Positions 43,694-52,470 of a stretch of 64,000 bases of DNA are shown here, piece by piece. Each line of letters begins with the position of its first letter. The stretch's first letter is position 1. The translations under genes and the position numbers were made by a program. The stretch is from Desulfocapsa sp. GTDB taxonomy: Bacteria; Desulfobacterota; Desulfobulbia; Desulfobulbales; Desulfocapsaceae. The notes beneath the pieces were generated by a model. It was not told where the DNA came from. It saw only the letters and a list, made by a program, of their open reading frames with translations, and did not search any database. Location: the NCBI GenBank assembly GCA_013792135.1, contig VMSP01000025.1:1-64000 (forward strand), read 5' to 3'.

Positions 43694-45481
43694 TTATAGC
43701 CAGACGTAAGCTACAAGAATAACGGCTGCAAATGTTACCGTATAATATATTGTCTGCTGAATCTGACCGCGCTGGAGAACCAGACTGACACGCCGACCGA
43801 TGGCGCGTACACAACGGGCCGTTCCATCAACTACGCCGTCAATTCCATTCCAGTCAAACCATGACCAGAATTGTGAAGTAGTCATCAGGCTATTTAACCC
43901 GACAACTCTATATGCTTTGCTGAATGCGGTATCAAACCACTGTAAAGGATTGGTAACCGTCCATAGAAAACATTGTCCACCTTTCCGGTAGAACCAGTCC
44001 AGGTCCAGACTGATTGTTTCTCTGGCTGTAATGTATTTGCGCAGCAGAAAGAATCCCAAAGCGGTAAGTGCAAGAATCTGCAGGGTTTCGCTCAGATGAT
44101 AGGCTCCATAAGGATGATATGCAATCTCGGTGTTGGGGAGCATGCCATAGAGAAAGGGAAGATAGGAACCAATGAAGATGCATAAAAATCCAGCGACCGC
44201 CATGGCAAGTTGCATGTTCCATGGCGGATCCTCGGCCTTTTCCCAGGTTTCAGCACTGCATTTATTGTCACTGAAAAAGAGAAGATAGGGTAGCCTGAGG
44301 CCAGCCACCAGAAAGGTTCCGGCAGAAACAACTGTCAGGAGAAAACCGGCCCAGAGGATGTGTGATTCAAAGCTGGCACTGATGATCATTGATTTGGAGA
44401 CAAATCCTGAGAGAAAGGGGAAGGCCGAAACTGATATTCCCCCAATGACCAGAAAAACAAAGGTAATAGGCATCTTCTTGTAGAGGCCGCCCAGTTCGGT
44501 AAATTTCGATTTACCCGTGGAATGAATGACTGCACCAACTGCCATAAAGAGCAGCCCTTTATAGAGAATATGAGCGAAGGCATGGGCACAGGTGCCATTT
44601 ATGGCAAGGGCCGTACCAATGCCCACTCCTGTTACCATATATCCGACCTGGGAGATAATCTCCCAGCCCAGGAGTTTGCGGACATCATTTTCCATGATCG
44701 CATAAATGATGCCGTAGATGGCCATGACGACCCCGAGCACAATGAGTACATCAAATCCGGCACAGCTTCTGGCCAAGGTGTAGATGGCTGTTTTGGTAGT
44801 GAAGGCGCACATGAAGACGGAACCGGTAACCGTGGCCTTGCTGTAGGCATCTGGTAACCAAGAATGCAGTGGAGGAACTGCGGCATTGAGCATCAGGCCA
44901 ATCATGATCAGCCAGGTATACAGTTCAGGACTCTGGACATTCAATTGGACAAAGGAGAGGTCACCGGTGGCCTGATATCTGAGGACAAATCCCAGCAGTA
45001 GAATAACTCCGCCAAAGGTATGAACGAGTATATATCGATACCCTGCCGCCAGTGATTCAGGATCCTTTTTGAACCAGATAAGGAAGGTGGAGGCAAAGGC
45101 CATCATCTCCCAGAAAAGGAACAACACCAAGAAATCCCCACAGTAGATGACACCCAAAGAACCTGCCACATAAAACCAGGCAGCAATATGCTGCCATTCA
45201 TCTTCTACATGCATGCCGTAGATGGTGCCGATAATTGCCATCAGTGACATGATAAAGCCAAAAATCATAGACAGGCGATCAACACGGCCAAAGGTGAGCT
45301 CCCAGTCGAGAAATTGCAATACACCATAAGTGCCTGGATGCTGGCTCAGATAGAGTACATCCAAAAAGGTCAATAAGGGAATCAGAAAAAGAAAAGGTTT
45401 TCTGAACGGTCCCCTGACCAAGGGCAGGAGAAGTGCCCCAATGATCATGATGAGAGCCGGATGGAAAAAATTAGTTGTCAT
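43694..45481 (-). CDS. NuoL-like antiporter subunit with C-terminal extension
   Basis: 595 residues; core antiporter features are LFLFWEMMAFASTFLIWF (TM5 Glu), PLHSWLPDAYSKATVTGSV and VRKLLGWEIISQVGYMVTGV. The last 120 residues leave the core (LDLDWFYRKGGQCFLW, then GIDGVVDGTARCVRAIGRRV and a final helix). This resembles the lateral-helix tail of NuoL/MrpA. By position it stands where nuoL is expected, but a second such subunit precedes it. It overlaps the small membrane protein gene by 11 bases. Confidence 0.88.
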   Translation of the reverse strand: MTTNFFHPALIMIIGALLLPLVRGPFRKPFLFLIPLLTFLDVLYLSQHPGTYGVLQFLDWELTFGRVDRLSMIFGFIMSLMAIIGTIYGMHVEDEWQHIAAWFYVAGSLGVIYCGDFLVLFLFWEMMAFASTFLIWFKKDPESLAAGYRYILVHTFGGVILLLGFVLRYQATGDLSFVQLNVQSPELYTWLIMIGLMLNAAVPPLHSWLPDAYSKATVTGSVFMCAFTTKTAIYTLARSCAGFDVLIVLGVVMAIYGIIYAIMENDVRKLLGWEIISQVGYMVTGVGIGTALAINGTCAHAFAHILYKGLLFMAVGAVIHSTGKSKFTELGGLYKKMPITFVFLVIGGISVSAFPFLSGFVSKSMIISASFESHILWAGFLLTVVSAGTFLVAGLRLPYLLFFSDNKCSAETWEKAEDPPWNMQLAMAVAGFLCIFIGSYLPFLYGMLPNTEIAYHPYGAYHLSETLQILALTALGFFLLRKYITARETISLDLDWFYRKGGQCFLWTVTNPLQWFDTAFSKAYRVVGLNSLMTTSQFWSWFDWNGIDGVVDGTARCVRAIGRRVSLVLQRGQIQQTIYYTVTFAAVILVAYVWL

Positions 45482-45722
45482 AATAATCCTCCCGGGTCAT
45501 GATCCCGCTTTTGCCGACTACTCTTGCCACCATTATAACGACTGCACAGGAGCCCAAGCCAAAGAGAGACCAGAAGCCTGGTATCAACTTTTCAGCCCAA
45601 GTGTGCGCATGACTGGTGTCAACGGTCAGGCTCCAGATTACTATGAGGGCGATACCTCCATAGCAGCAATATTTAACCGTCTGTAACCGGTCTCGTAGAT
45701 AATCGATAAAATTGACAATCAT
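45471..45722 (-). CDS. Small two-helix membrane protein of the complex I operon
   Basis: 83 residues, with helices at about 18-35 (KYCCYGGIALIVIWSL) and 47-66 (PGFWSLFGLGSCAVVIMVAR). I do not recognise a named family. It overlaps the genes on both sides (4 bases with the upstream antiporter-like gene, 11 with the downstream one), so its translation is coupled to both. This makes a structural or assembly role in the enlarged membrane arm plausible. Confidence 0.75.
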   Translation of the reverse strand: MIVNFIDYLRDRLQTVKYCCYGGIALIVIWSLTVDTSHAHTWAEKLIPGFWSLFGLGSCAVVIMVARVVGKSGIMTREDYYDN

Positions 45723-47200
45723 CCTGTCACCGCCTTAACAAATTGCATCATAAAGTTTGGGAAGATACCAAGGAGGACAGAGATCGTACATGCAATGAGG
45801 ATGGGGATCAGCATGGACAATGGCGCCTCTTTGATACCTTGAAACGTTTCACCTTCCGGGCGTTTGCCGAAAAATGCCTTAATGGTAACGGGTGCGAAAT
45901 ACCCGACATTGAGCATGGTGCTGGCGATAAGGATGAGCAGTATCCCCATCTGGTGGGCCTGAATGGATCCCACCAGCAGATTCCATTTGGTGACAAATCC
46001 GGCAACAGGTGGTGCGCCAATCATTGAGAGTGAGGCAATGGCAAAGGCCCCGAAGGTAAATGGCATGGTCTTTCCAAGTCCTCCCATATCCGAGATATCT
46101 TTCTTGTGCGCGGCAATGTAAATGGCGCCTGCGCAAAAGAAGAGGGTGATTTTAGCGAAGGCATGATTGACGATATGGATCAGGCCGCCATCAATACCTG
46201 CGGGGGTAAGAAGGGCCACACCCATGATGATATAAGAAAGCTGGCTGATGGTTGAATAGGCTAGCCGTTCCTTGAGGTTGTTTTTGGACAGGGCAAGCAC
46301 TGAGGCCATGATCACGGTAAATCCGACAAAGTAAGCAGTGGGAATTCCAAGATTCAAGGCATGCATGGTATCAACCCCGAAGACGTAGAGCATGACCCGT
46401 GTGGTGCAAAAGACACCAACCTTGACTACGGCCACTGCATGGAGCAGAGCGGAAACGGGAGTGGGGGCGACCATGGCACCTGGCAGCCAGTGATGAAAGG
46501 GCATGATCCCGTTTTTGGCAAAACCAAAGAGACAGAAAACGTAGAGCATGATAACCAGGCCATGGTTAACATCTGGCGGGAATATACCTGTTGAGATATT
46601 GGTGGCAAAATCAAGGGTCCCGGTCAGGACATAGATCAGGATCAGGGCGGGCAACAGAAATGCCTTGGCGGTAGTTGTCAGATAGACAATGTATTTACGG
46701 GCGCCATTGTACCCTTCAGCATCCTGATGATGGGCAACCAAGGGGTAGGTGCATATCGATACGATCTCATAAAAGAGATACAGGGTAAAAAGGTTGTCAG
46801 AGAAGGCGACCCCGATTGCCCCAAAGATTGACAGGGCAAAACAGGCGTTGAATCTGGTCTGCGCATGCTCGTTGTGGGCCCGCATATATCCCATGGAGTA
46901 GAAGACGGCGATAGTCCACAGCGATGATGCCACCAGGGCGAAGATCATGGACATGGCGTCGGCCCGAAGGGTGACAGTAACTCCGGGAAGGATGCTGAAC
47001 ATGTGGAAAATCATGGTCTTACCTGAAAGTACTGTCGGGATCATTGAGGCGACAAGTAAAAACAGGATGATTGAGGCAACACATGAAACACCTTCTCTGA
47101 TGTTTTCATTTTTCCCCATAAACATGACACCCAGAGTACCAACGAGCGGCACGAGGAGTGCTACGAGAAGTTTAGCGGAACTGACCGTTGTTATATCCAT
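45719..47200 (-). CDS. Additional NuoL/MrpD-like antiporter subunit
   Basis: 493 residues, 13-14 helices. LYLFYEIVSICTYPLVAHH carries a Glu at the TM5 position; MPFHHWLPGAMVAPTPVSAL and AVAVVKVGVFCTTR match the Lys region of NuoL/MrpD; LKERLAYSTISQLSYIIMGV is the TM8 block. It lacks the long lateral helix. With NuoM, NuoN and the 595-residue NuoL-like protein it makes four antiporter-like subunits where standard complex I has three. Confidence 0.88.
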   Translation of the reverse strand: MDITTVSSAKLLVALLVPLVGTLGVMFMGKNENIREGVSCVASIILFLLVASMIPTVLSGKTMIFHMFSILPGVTVTLRADAMSMIFALVASSLWTIAVFYSMGYMRAHNEHAQTRFNACFALSIFGAIGVAFSDNLFTLYLFYEIVSICTYPLVAHHQDAEGYNGARKYIVYLTTTAKAFLLPALILIYVLTGTLDFATNISTGIFPPDVNHGLVIMLYVFCLFGFAKNGIMPFHHWLPGAMVAPTPVSALLHAVAVVKVGVFCTTRVMLYVFGVDTMHALNLGIPTAYFVGFTVIMASVLALSKNNLKERLAYSTISQLSYIIMGVALLTPAGIDGGLIHIVNHAFAKITLFFCAGAIYIAAHKKDISDMGGLGKTMPFTFGAFAIASLSMIGAPPVAGFVTKWNLLVGSIQAHQMGILLILIASTMLNVGYFAPVTIKAFFGKRPEGETFQGIKEAPLSMLIPILIACTISVLLGIFPNFMMQFVKAVTG

Positions 47201-47217
47201 GACAGATGTTCCTTTTC

Positions 47218-47544
47218 CTAACCGTTAAGTTCGACCAGATCTTCAGTGTCGACTGATTTATAGTTGCGATATACTGCGATAATTATACTGAGACCGATGG
47301 CTGCTTCAGCCGCGGCTATAGCCATAATAAAAAGAGTGAAAACTTGACCCACTGTGGGATCTGGTGCGGTAAATCTGTTAAAGGCCATAAAATTAATGGA
47401 AGCTGCGGCCAGTATCAGCTCAGAGGAGATAAGCATACCAATGAGAGTACGATGGGTCACAATCCCATAGACTCCCATGCCAAACAACATGGCTGCCAGA
47501 TACAAAAAGGTATTCAGATTGTTGTATAGAGTAAGAAATGACAT
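47218..47544 (-). CDS. nuoK: NADH-quinone oxidoreductase subunit K
   Basis: 108 residues with three helices. The conserved acidic helix reads GMLISSELILAAASINFMAF, containing the functional Glu, and IMAIAAAEAAIGLSIIIAVY holds the second. Connects the quinone module to the antiporter subunits. Overlaps the nuoJ stop by 1 base. Confidence 0.95.
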   Translation of the reverse strand: MSFLTLYNNLNTFLYLAAMLFGMGVYGIVTHRTLIGMLISSELILAAASINFMAFNRFTAPDPTVGQVFTLFIMAIAAAEAAIGLSIIIAVYRNYKSVDTEDLVELNG

Positions 47545-48092
47545 TATTTGCTCCTCCCGGCGCGGGCGATGACCAGTGCTCCAATGATTGCAATAAGCAG
47601 GACAATGGATATGAGTTCAAAGACCATGGAGTAACTGGTCAGAAATTGAATTCCTATCTCTTTCACTGTTCCGCCATTGACCTTAGGAAGCGAGGTGAAC
47701 TTTGCTCGCATCGCCATAACGATCAAGCCAATGGTGACAATACCGGCGGTAATAAATGCAAGTGGCCCTGAGAGTGGACCCGCTGGCCCATTTTTTTTAT
47801 TTTCCTCAGGAGCGGCGAGCATGATAGCGAAAGCAATGGTGATACAGACAGCTCCCACATAGATGAGTATCTGCATCAATGCCACAAATGGTGAGTTCAG
47901 GAAGTAATACAGAGCGGCTACCCCGATAAAACAGACAACAAGTCCTGCTACCGAGCGTACCAGTCTTTCTGCGGTACAGGCAATGAGCCCACCAATAAGG
48001 GTTACTGCCATCATTACAAGAAAGATCAGTCCAGTCAGGCCGTCAGCGGTGAACAGCCCTGGCGCTTCTGTTATGGCCATGGAAGGGTTCAT
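47544..48092 (-). CDS. nuoJ: NADH-quinone oxidoreductase subunit J
   Basis: 182 residues with five helices; GLVVCFIGVAALYYFLNSPF and LMQILIYVGAVCITIAFAIM contain the pi-bulge helix of TM3. Overlaps nuoI by 4 bases. An N-terminal extension of about 15 residues precedes the first helix. Confidence 0.93.
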   Translation of the reverse strand: MNPSMAITEAPGLFTADGLTGLIFLVMMAVTLIGGLIACTAERLVRSVAGLVVCFIGVAALYYFLNSPFVALMQILIYVGAVCITIAFAIMLAAPEENKKNGPAGPLSGPLAFITAGIVTIGLIVMAMRAKFTSLPKVNGGTVKEIGIQFLTSYSMVFELISIVLLIAIIGALVIARAGRSK

Positions 48093-48547
48093 GCGTTTCT
48101 CTCCTCCAACCGTTTAAGAAGATTAAAGTGAAAATCTTCCTTGCGCGTAGATGCAAGATTATATTCTTTTGAAAATTCTAATGCCCCAAAGTTGCAATTT
48201 TCAACACATTGACCACATAGTGAGCATTTCGTAAAATCAAGATCGTATTTGCTTAACACCTTTTTCTTTTTAACCTTTCCGTCAACTTCGATATCCACAG
48301 AGACAGATTCCAGGCTGATGCACCCTGAAGGACAGGCGCGCTGGCACATCCCACAGGCGACACATTTTGGCTTCCCATCTTCATCGGCAATGAGCTCGAT
48401 ATGTCCACGAAATCGTGCAGACATCTTGAGGGTCTGATAGGGATACTGAACAGTTACGGTTGGTTTGAAAAATTCTCTAAAGGTTATACTCATCCCAATA
48501 AGCAGACTTTTACTACCATAGAATATATCGCTGAAATAACCGCCCAT
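48089..48547 (-). CDS. nuoI: NADH-quinone oxidoreductase subunit I (two [4Fe-4S])
   Basis: 152-residue ferredoxin-like subunit. Cluster ligands are C62, C65, C68, C72 (KCVACGMCQRACPSG) and C108, C111, C114, C118 (CSLCGQCVENCNFG). With NuoEFG absent, this subunit may be near the electron entry point. It ends the peripheral-arm genes in this operon, between nuoH and nuoJ. Confidence 0.95.
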   Translation of the reverse strand: MGGYFSDIFYGSKSLLIGMSITFREFFKPTVTVQYPYQTLKMSARFRGHIELIADEDGKPKCVACGMCQRACPSGCISLESVSVDIEVDGKVKKKKVLSKYDLDFTKCSLCGQCVENCNFGALEFSKEYNLASTRKEDFHFNLLKRLEERNA

Positions 48548-48548
48548 A

Positions 48549-49535
48549 TTAGAACACCTTCAGTAATCCTGCCGTGAGAAGCAGGTTGAACAGGGATATA
48601 GGAATAAGTATTTTCCAGGACAGATTAAGCAGTCCATAGATGGTTGTTCGTGGAAAGGTCCAGCGAATCCAGATAAATGTGGCAATCAGCAGGTAAATTT
48701 TAAGAAGGAACCACCATACCCCTGGAAACATACCGAAAGGACAATCCCAGCCTCCAAGGAAAAGAATTGTTGTCAGGCTGGCTCCAATGACAATATTTGC
48801 ATATTCTCCCATGAAGAAGAGTCCAAAACCCATACTGCCGTACTCGGTATGGAAGCCGGCTACCAGCTCACTCTCGGCCTCTCCAAGATCAAAAGGGGCG
48901 CGATTTGTTTCTGCCAGTGAGCAGATAAAAAATATAATAAAAGAAATGGGCATTAATGGACTCTGTAGGGAGGGAAATATATTCCAGTGCCAGAAACCAC
49001 CACTTTGCGCCATACTGATCATCTTAAGATCCATTGATCCAGTTGTCATGACCACGGTGATTGCCGTGATCAGCATGGGAATTTCATAGGAGACATTCTG
49101 TGATACTGCCCTGACTGATGCCATGACAGAATATTTGTTACGTGATCCCCAGCCGGCAAAGAGAATGGCCATGGCTCCCATGGAGGCGAAGGCAAAGATG
49201 ACAAGGACTCCAAGCTCCATGTTATGGGCGGCAATTCCTTCGCTGAAGGGAATGGTGACAAAACTCATAATGGCTGGCGCCATGGCCAGCACAGGGGCAA
49301 CCATAAACAGGATTTTGTCAGCACCGCCTGGGATCATCAACTGTTTGGTCATCAGTTTGATGCCGTCAAGAGGTGGCTGCAGAAGTCCGAAGGGACCATT
49401 GATATTTGGACCTGGACGGCGCTGAATACGGGCTGCTCCTCTGCGCTCAGCCCAGACCAGATAGGCAGCATTGGCAGCGGCAAAGGCGATGGCTATCACC
49501 ACAGCAACTATGACATTTAATAATGTTAAACTCAT
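48549..49535 (-). CDS. nuoH: NADH-quinone oxidoreductase subunit H
   Basis: 328-residue membrane subunit forming much of the quinone channel. Conserved parts are ERRGAARIQRRPGPNINGPF, ETNRAPFDLGEAESELVAGF with its string of carboxylates, and WIRWTFPRTTIYGLLNLSWK. A 72-base gap separates it from nuoD, the widest in the operon besides nuoC-nuoB. Confidence 0.96.
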   Translation of the reverse strand: MSLTLLNVIVAVVIAIAFAAANAAYLVWAERRGAARIQRRPGPNINGPFGLLQPPLDGIKLMTKQLMIPGGADKILFMVAPVLAMAPAIMSFVTIPFSEGIAAHNMELGVLVIFAFASMGAMAILFAGWGSRNKYSVMASVRAVSQNVSYEIPMLITAITVVMTTGSMDLKMISMAQSGGFWHWNIFPSLQSPLMPISFIIFFICSLAETNRAPFDLGEAESELVAGFHTEYGSMGFGLFFMGEYANIVIGASLTTILFLGGWDCPFGMFPGVWWFLLKIYLLIATFIWIRWTFPRTTIYGLLNLSWKILIPISLFNLLLTAGLLKVF

Positions 49536-49607
49536 CGAGCTTCTCCCTTATTCCACTTCTCAATCAAATGGTAAGTTTTTACGGTCTTTTTTGATTTAGA
49601 AATGAAA

Positions 49608-50726
49608 TTACCTGTCTATTTCTGGTATTACGAGGTCCAGACTTCCCATAAATGCAAGGGCATCCATTATTAACATCCCTTCGCATGCTTCATCAAAGAG
49701 GTGCATATTCGAATATGTTGGTGAGCGCAGTTTCAGGCGGTAGGCATTTTTATCACCATCACTTACGATTCTGATTCCAAAACTTCCGCGCGCGGTTTCC
49801 ACTGCCTGATAGTAATCACCGACTGGAAGTTTGATGGTTTTTGGTTTCTTCTCAACCATGATGGGGCCGTCGGGTAATTTTTCCAAACCCTGTTCAATGA
49901 TTCTCAGTGATTGTTCCATCTCATCCATTCGCACCTTGTAACGGGCCAATGAATCACATTCATGATATACCGGGACATCAAAATCAAACTCTGGATAGAC
50001 AGAATAGGGCTCATTCTTACGGACATCAAAGTTGATTCCAGAGCCTCTGGCAACCGGGCCTGTGGCTCCGTATTTGCGGCACATCTCAGCCGAAACAGGG
50101 GCGATTCCTTCCAGTCGTTTTTGGAAGATAATGTTCCCAGACACCAAGGCGTCATATTTTTTGAGAGATTTTCGCATCCGGGGGATAAAACGTTTAGCTG
50201 CCTCAATAAAATCATCGTCTACATCATTGTAGAGGCCACCAAATCGGTAATAGCAATACGTTAAGCGAGCACCGGTTACGGCCTCCAGCATATCAAGAAT
50301 ATGTTCACGATCCTGAATGGCGTACATGAGAGGACTGAAGCCGCCAAGGTCCATGACAAAGGCGCCAAACCAGAAGAGGTGGGATGCCACTCGATTCAGT
50401 TCAACAGTGATGGCCCGTATATACTCAGCACGTTCCGGAACTTCAATGCCAGCAGCGCGTTCTATGGCCAGGACGTGGCCATGGGTATATCCTAAAGCAC
50501 CAAGGTAATCCAGACGGCTTAAGTTGGGAAGATACTGGGCATAAGTCCTGTTCTCACCCATTTTTTCGTGCATGCGGTGAACATAGCCAAGGACGGTTTC
50601 TGCCTTGACAATATATTCACCATCCATTTGCATTTTGACCCTGAGAACACCGTGGGTTGCTGGATGCTGTGGCCCTACATTCAGGAGGAATGTCTCGTCC
50701 GGTCGGAGTTGAATTGGAGCGCTCAT
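49608..50726 (-). CDS. nuoD: NADH-quinone oxidoreductase subunit D
   Basis: 372-residue 49-kDa-type subunit of the quinone site. N-terminal NVGPQHPATHGVLRV contains the quinone-loop histidines, and RESHL-type features appear as ELNRVASHLFWFGAF. Related to the [NiFe] hydrogenase large subunit but without its Cys ligands, so it is not a hydrogenase. Overlaps nuoC by 4 bases; C and D are separate, not fused. Confidence 0.96.
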   Translation of the reverse strand: MSAPIQLRPDETFLLNVGPQHPATHGVLRVKMQMDGEYIVKAETVLGYVHRMHEKMGENRTYAQYLPNLSRLDYLGALGYTHGHVLAIERAAGIEVPERAEYIRAITVELNRVASHLFWFGAFVMDLGGFSPLMYAIQDREHILDMLEAVTGARLTYCYYRFGGLYNDVDDDFIEAAKRFIPRMRKSLKKYDALVSGNIIFQKRLEGIAPVSAEMCRKYGATGPVARGSGINFDVRKNEPYSVYPEFDFDVPVYHECDSLARYKVRMDEMEQSLRIIEQGLEKLPDGPIMVEKKPKTIKLPVGDYYQAVETARGSFGIRIVSDGDKNAYRLKLRSPTYSNMHLFDEACEGMLIMDALAFMGSLDLVIPEIDR

Positions 50727-51211
50727 GCCTTGAAATCCTTTAAGAGTGGATGGAAATCTGCATCTTCAGGAAGGAGCAGGGGAACAAGGTGGGGGTGACC
50801 CGCAAATTTTATACCAAAAAAATCGTGGGTCTCACGTTCATGCCAGTTTGCTCCGGCGTATATTGTGGAGATGGTGGGGACTTCAGGTTTTTCGCGAGGC
50901 ATCCTGGTGCGGATAATCACTCGGCAGGTGTCAAAATCGTAACGGGAAAAGTCATAAATAACTTCCAGTTGGTTATCTTTGATCCAGTCTACCCCGGTGA
51001 TACTTTCAATGAAAAAACCGCCTTCATCAAGAATAGTAACTGCTGCAAGAAGTTGATCTGCAGCAACCTGAGCATCAAGATGGTATCCATGGGTTTTGTA
51101 ATCACGAGTGAGAACACCATTACCCCTGGGGGTACCAGCCTCAGCTTCATCTGCTGGAACAGATCCGGCAAAGAGTGCTTGCAGTGCTTGTTGTGTCGTT
51201 TCTAATATCAT
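50723..51211 (-). CDS. nuoC: NADH-quinone oxidoreductase subunit C
   Basis: 162-residue 30-kDa subunit. The C-terminal block ANWHERETHDFFGIKFAGHP is the family signature. The N-terminal 40 residues are less conserved. Sits 82 bases after nuoB. Confidence 0.94.
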   Translation of the reverse strand: MILETTQQALQALFAGSVPADEAEAGTPRGNGVLTRDYKTHGYHLDAQVAADQLLAAVTILDEGGFFIESITGVDWIKDNQLEVIYDFSRYDFDTCRVIIRTRMPREKPEVPTISTIYAGANWHERETHDFFGIKFAGHPHLVPLLLPEDADFHPLLKDFKA

Positions 51212-51293
51212 GATCCTGTGGCTCCGAAGGAGTGTGAAGCGTTTTAGTGACTGACTTTATTATATTTAATGTAGCCTTGAAAACGTAATTAAT

Positions 51294-51833
51294 TTATACA
51301 GCCTCAGGGTCTTTCCATCTCTTCCAACCGGAAATTTTATGTTCGAGTTCAATGATACCCTGCAGGAGTGCCTCTGGGCGTGGAGGGCATCCAGGAACAT
51401 AGACATCAACCGGTAAAAACTGGTCGGCACCCAGAACAATGCCATACTGTCCTTCAAAGGCAAAAGGGCCACCTGATATCGCGCAGTTGCCAAGGGCCAT
51501 AACCCACTTGGGTTCAGGCATCTGGTCGTAGAGCGTTTTGATGCCCGGTTGCATTTTTTTTGAGATGGTGCCGGCCACAATCATCACATCACTTTGTCGT
51601 GGAGAGGGACGAAAAACTTCAGCTCCAAAGCGTGACATGTCAAACCTGGCACAGCCTGTTGCCATCATTTCGATGGCGCAGCATGCCAGGCCGAACGTAA
51701 GTGGCCATAAGGAATTTGCCCGGCCAAGATTGATCAGTTTATCGGCGATGGCAAACTGAACGAATGATGAAGGTACTGCTTCTACTGGTGAAGGTACGTT
51801 TTGCGTTCCCACTTGAATACTCCCTTGATCCAT
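51294..51833 (-). CDS. nuoB: NADH-quinone oxidoreductase subunit B
   Basis: 179 residues, binds cluster N2, the last iron-sulfur centre before quinone. Ligands are in [12 protein letters not shown] (C51, C52), [10 protein letters not shown] and PGCPPRPEA. The N-terminal 25 residues overlap nuoA by 52 bases if the ATG at 51833 is used; a later start inside is possible but less likely given the conserved region begins near residue 30. Confidence 0.95.
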   Translation of the reverse strand: MDQGSIQVGTQNVPSPVEAVPSSFVQFAIADKLINLGRANSLWPLTFGLACCAIEMMATGCARFDMSRFGAEVFRPSPRQSDVMIVAGTISKKMQPGIKTLYDQMPEPKWVMALGNCAISGGPFAFEGQYGIVLGADQFLPVDVYVPGCPPRPEALLQGIIELEHKISGWKRWKDPEAV

Positions 51834-52201
51834 GCGTATACGATTGCGAGTGATAAAATTCCGACAAAGATTACAACTTCTACAAAATCCCTATAGGCAA
51901 ACATCTCGTTGTTGTAAGCGAGGGCGACCGGAAAAAGAAAAAGAACATCCACATCAAAGGCAAGAAAGATGAGGGCGTAGAGAAAAAAAACAACGCCGTA
52001 GCGCACCCAGCTGTCACCGATAGGCGGCATGCCGCATTCAATGAATTGCTTGTTTCTGTTTTCGAATTGACGGGTGCCGCGAGGCATGAGGAGGTAAACA
52101 ATGGCGATGGGACCTAAGGCAAAGGCAAGACCGCCCAAGGTGAAAGCCGCGATCCAGAGAACGTTGTCACGGTAAAGAAAGTCTGTAAATTGAAGCTCCA
52201 T
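51782..52201 (-). CDS. nuoA: NADH-quinone oxidoreductase subunit A
   Basis: 139-residue three-helix subunit. Conserved loop [20 protein letters not shown] and the acidic [15 protein letters not shown] are typical. First gene of the operon; promoter must lie in 52202-52470. No nuoE, F or G follows anywhere in this operon. Confidence 0.95.
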   Translation of the reverse strand: MELQFTDFLYRDNVLWIAAFTLGGLAFALGPIAIVYLLMPRGTRQFENRNKQFIECGMPPIGDSWVRYGVVFFLYALIFLAFDVDVLFLFPVALAYNNEMFAYRDFVEVVIFVGILSLAIVYAWIKGVFKWERKTYLHQ

Positions 52202-52470
52202 AAAAACTCCCCCCAGAAGTTATTTGAACTGATAGCTCTTCATTTGTAAGTGTCTTTATAATGAAGGACTATGGGCTTGTCAACTGAATAATGAATGACC
52301 ATTCATGCTTCTACAAGTGATTATTTATTCAATTTTATAGGAATATTATTATTTTATAAAAAACTCTCCCTGAAAACTATTGAGAAAAAATATATACGTG
52401 ATACAGTGGCAAATCGCTAATCTAAAAAAAAGATAATTTTTATCAGAAATATTGAATAAGGGAAAAATAG
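52202..52470. promoter_or_regulatory. Divergent promoter region of nuo operon and LysR gene, with palindromic operator candidate
   Basis: 269 AT-rich bases between nuoA (minus) and the LysR gene (plus). ATGAATGACCATTCAT at 52291-52306 is a perfect inverted repeat with 7-base arms around AC, of the size and sequence style bound by TetR-type regulators. It lies about 90 bases upstream of nuoA. LysR sites (T-N11-A) are too degenerate to call. Confidence 0.45.

Noticed and set aside
49608-50726. [NiFe] hydrogenase large subunit (membrane-bound Ech/Mbh type) instead of NuoD
   Set aside because: The protein lacks the CxxC pairs for the nickel site and has the NuoD quinone-loop motif QHPATHG.
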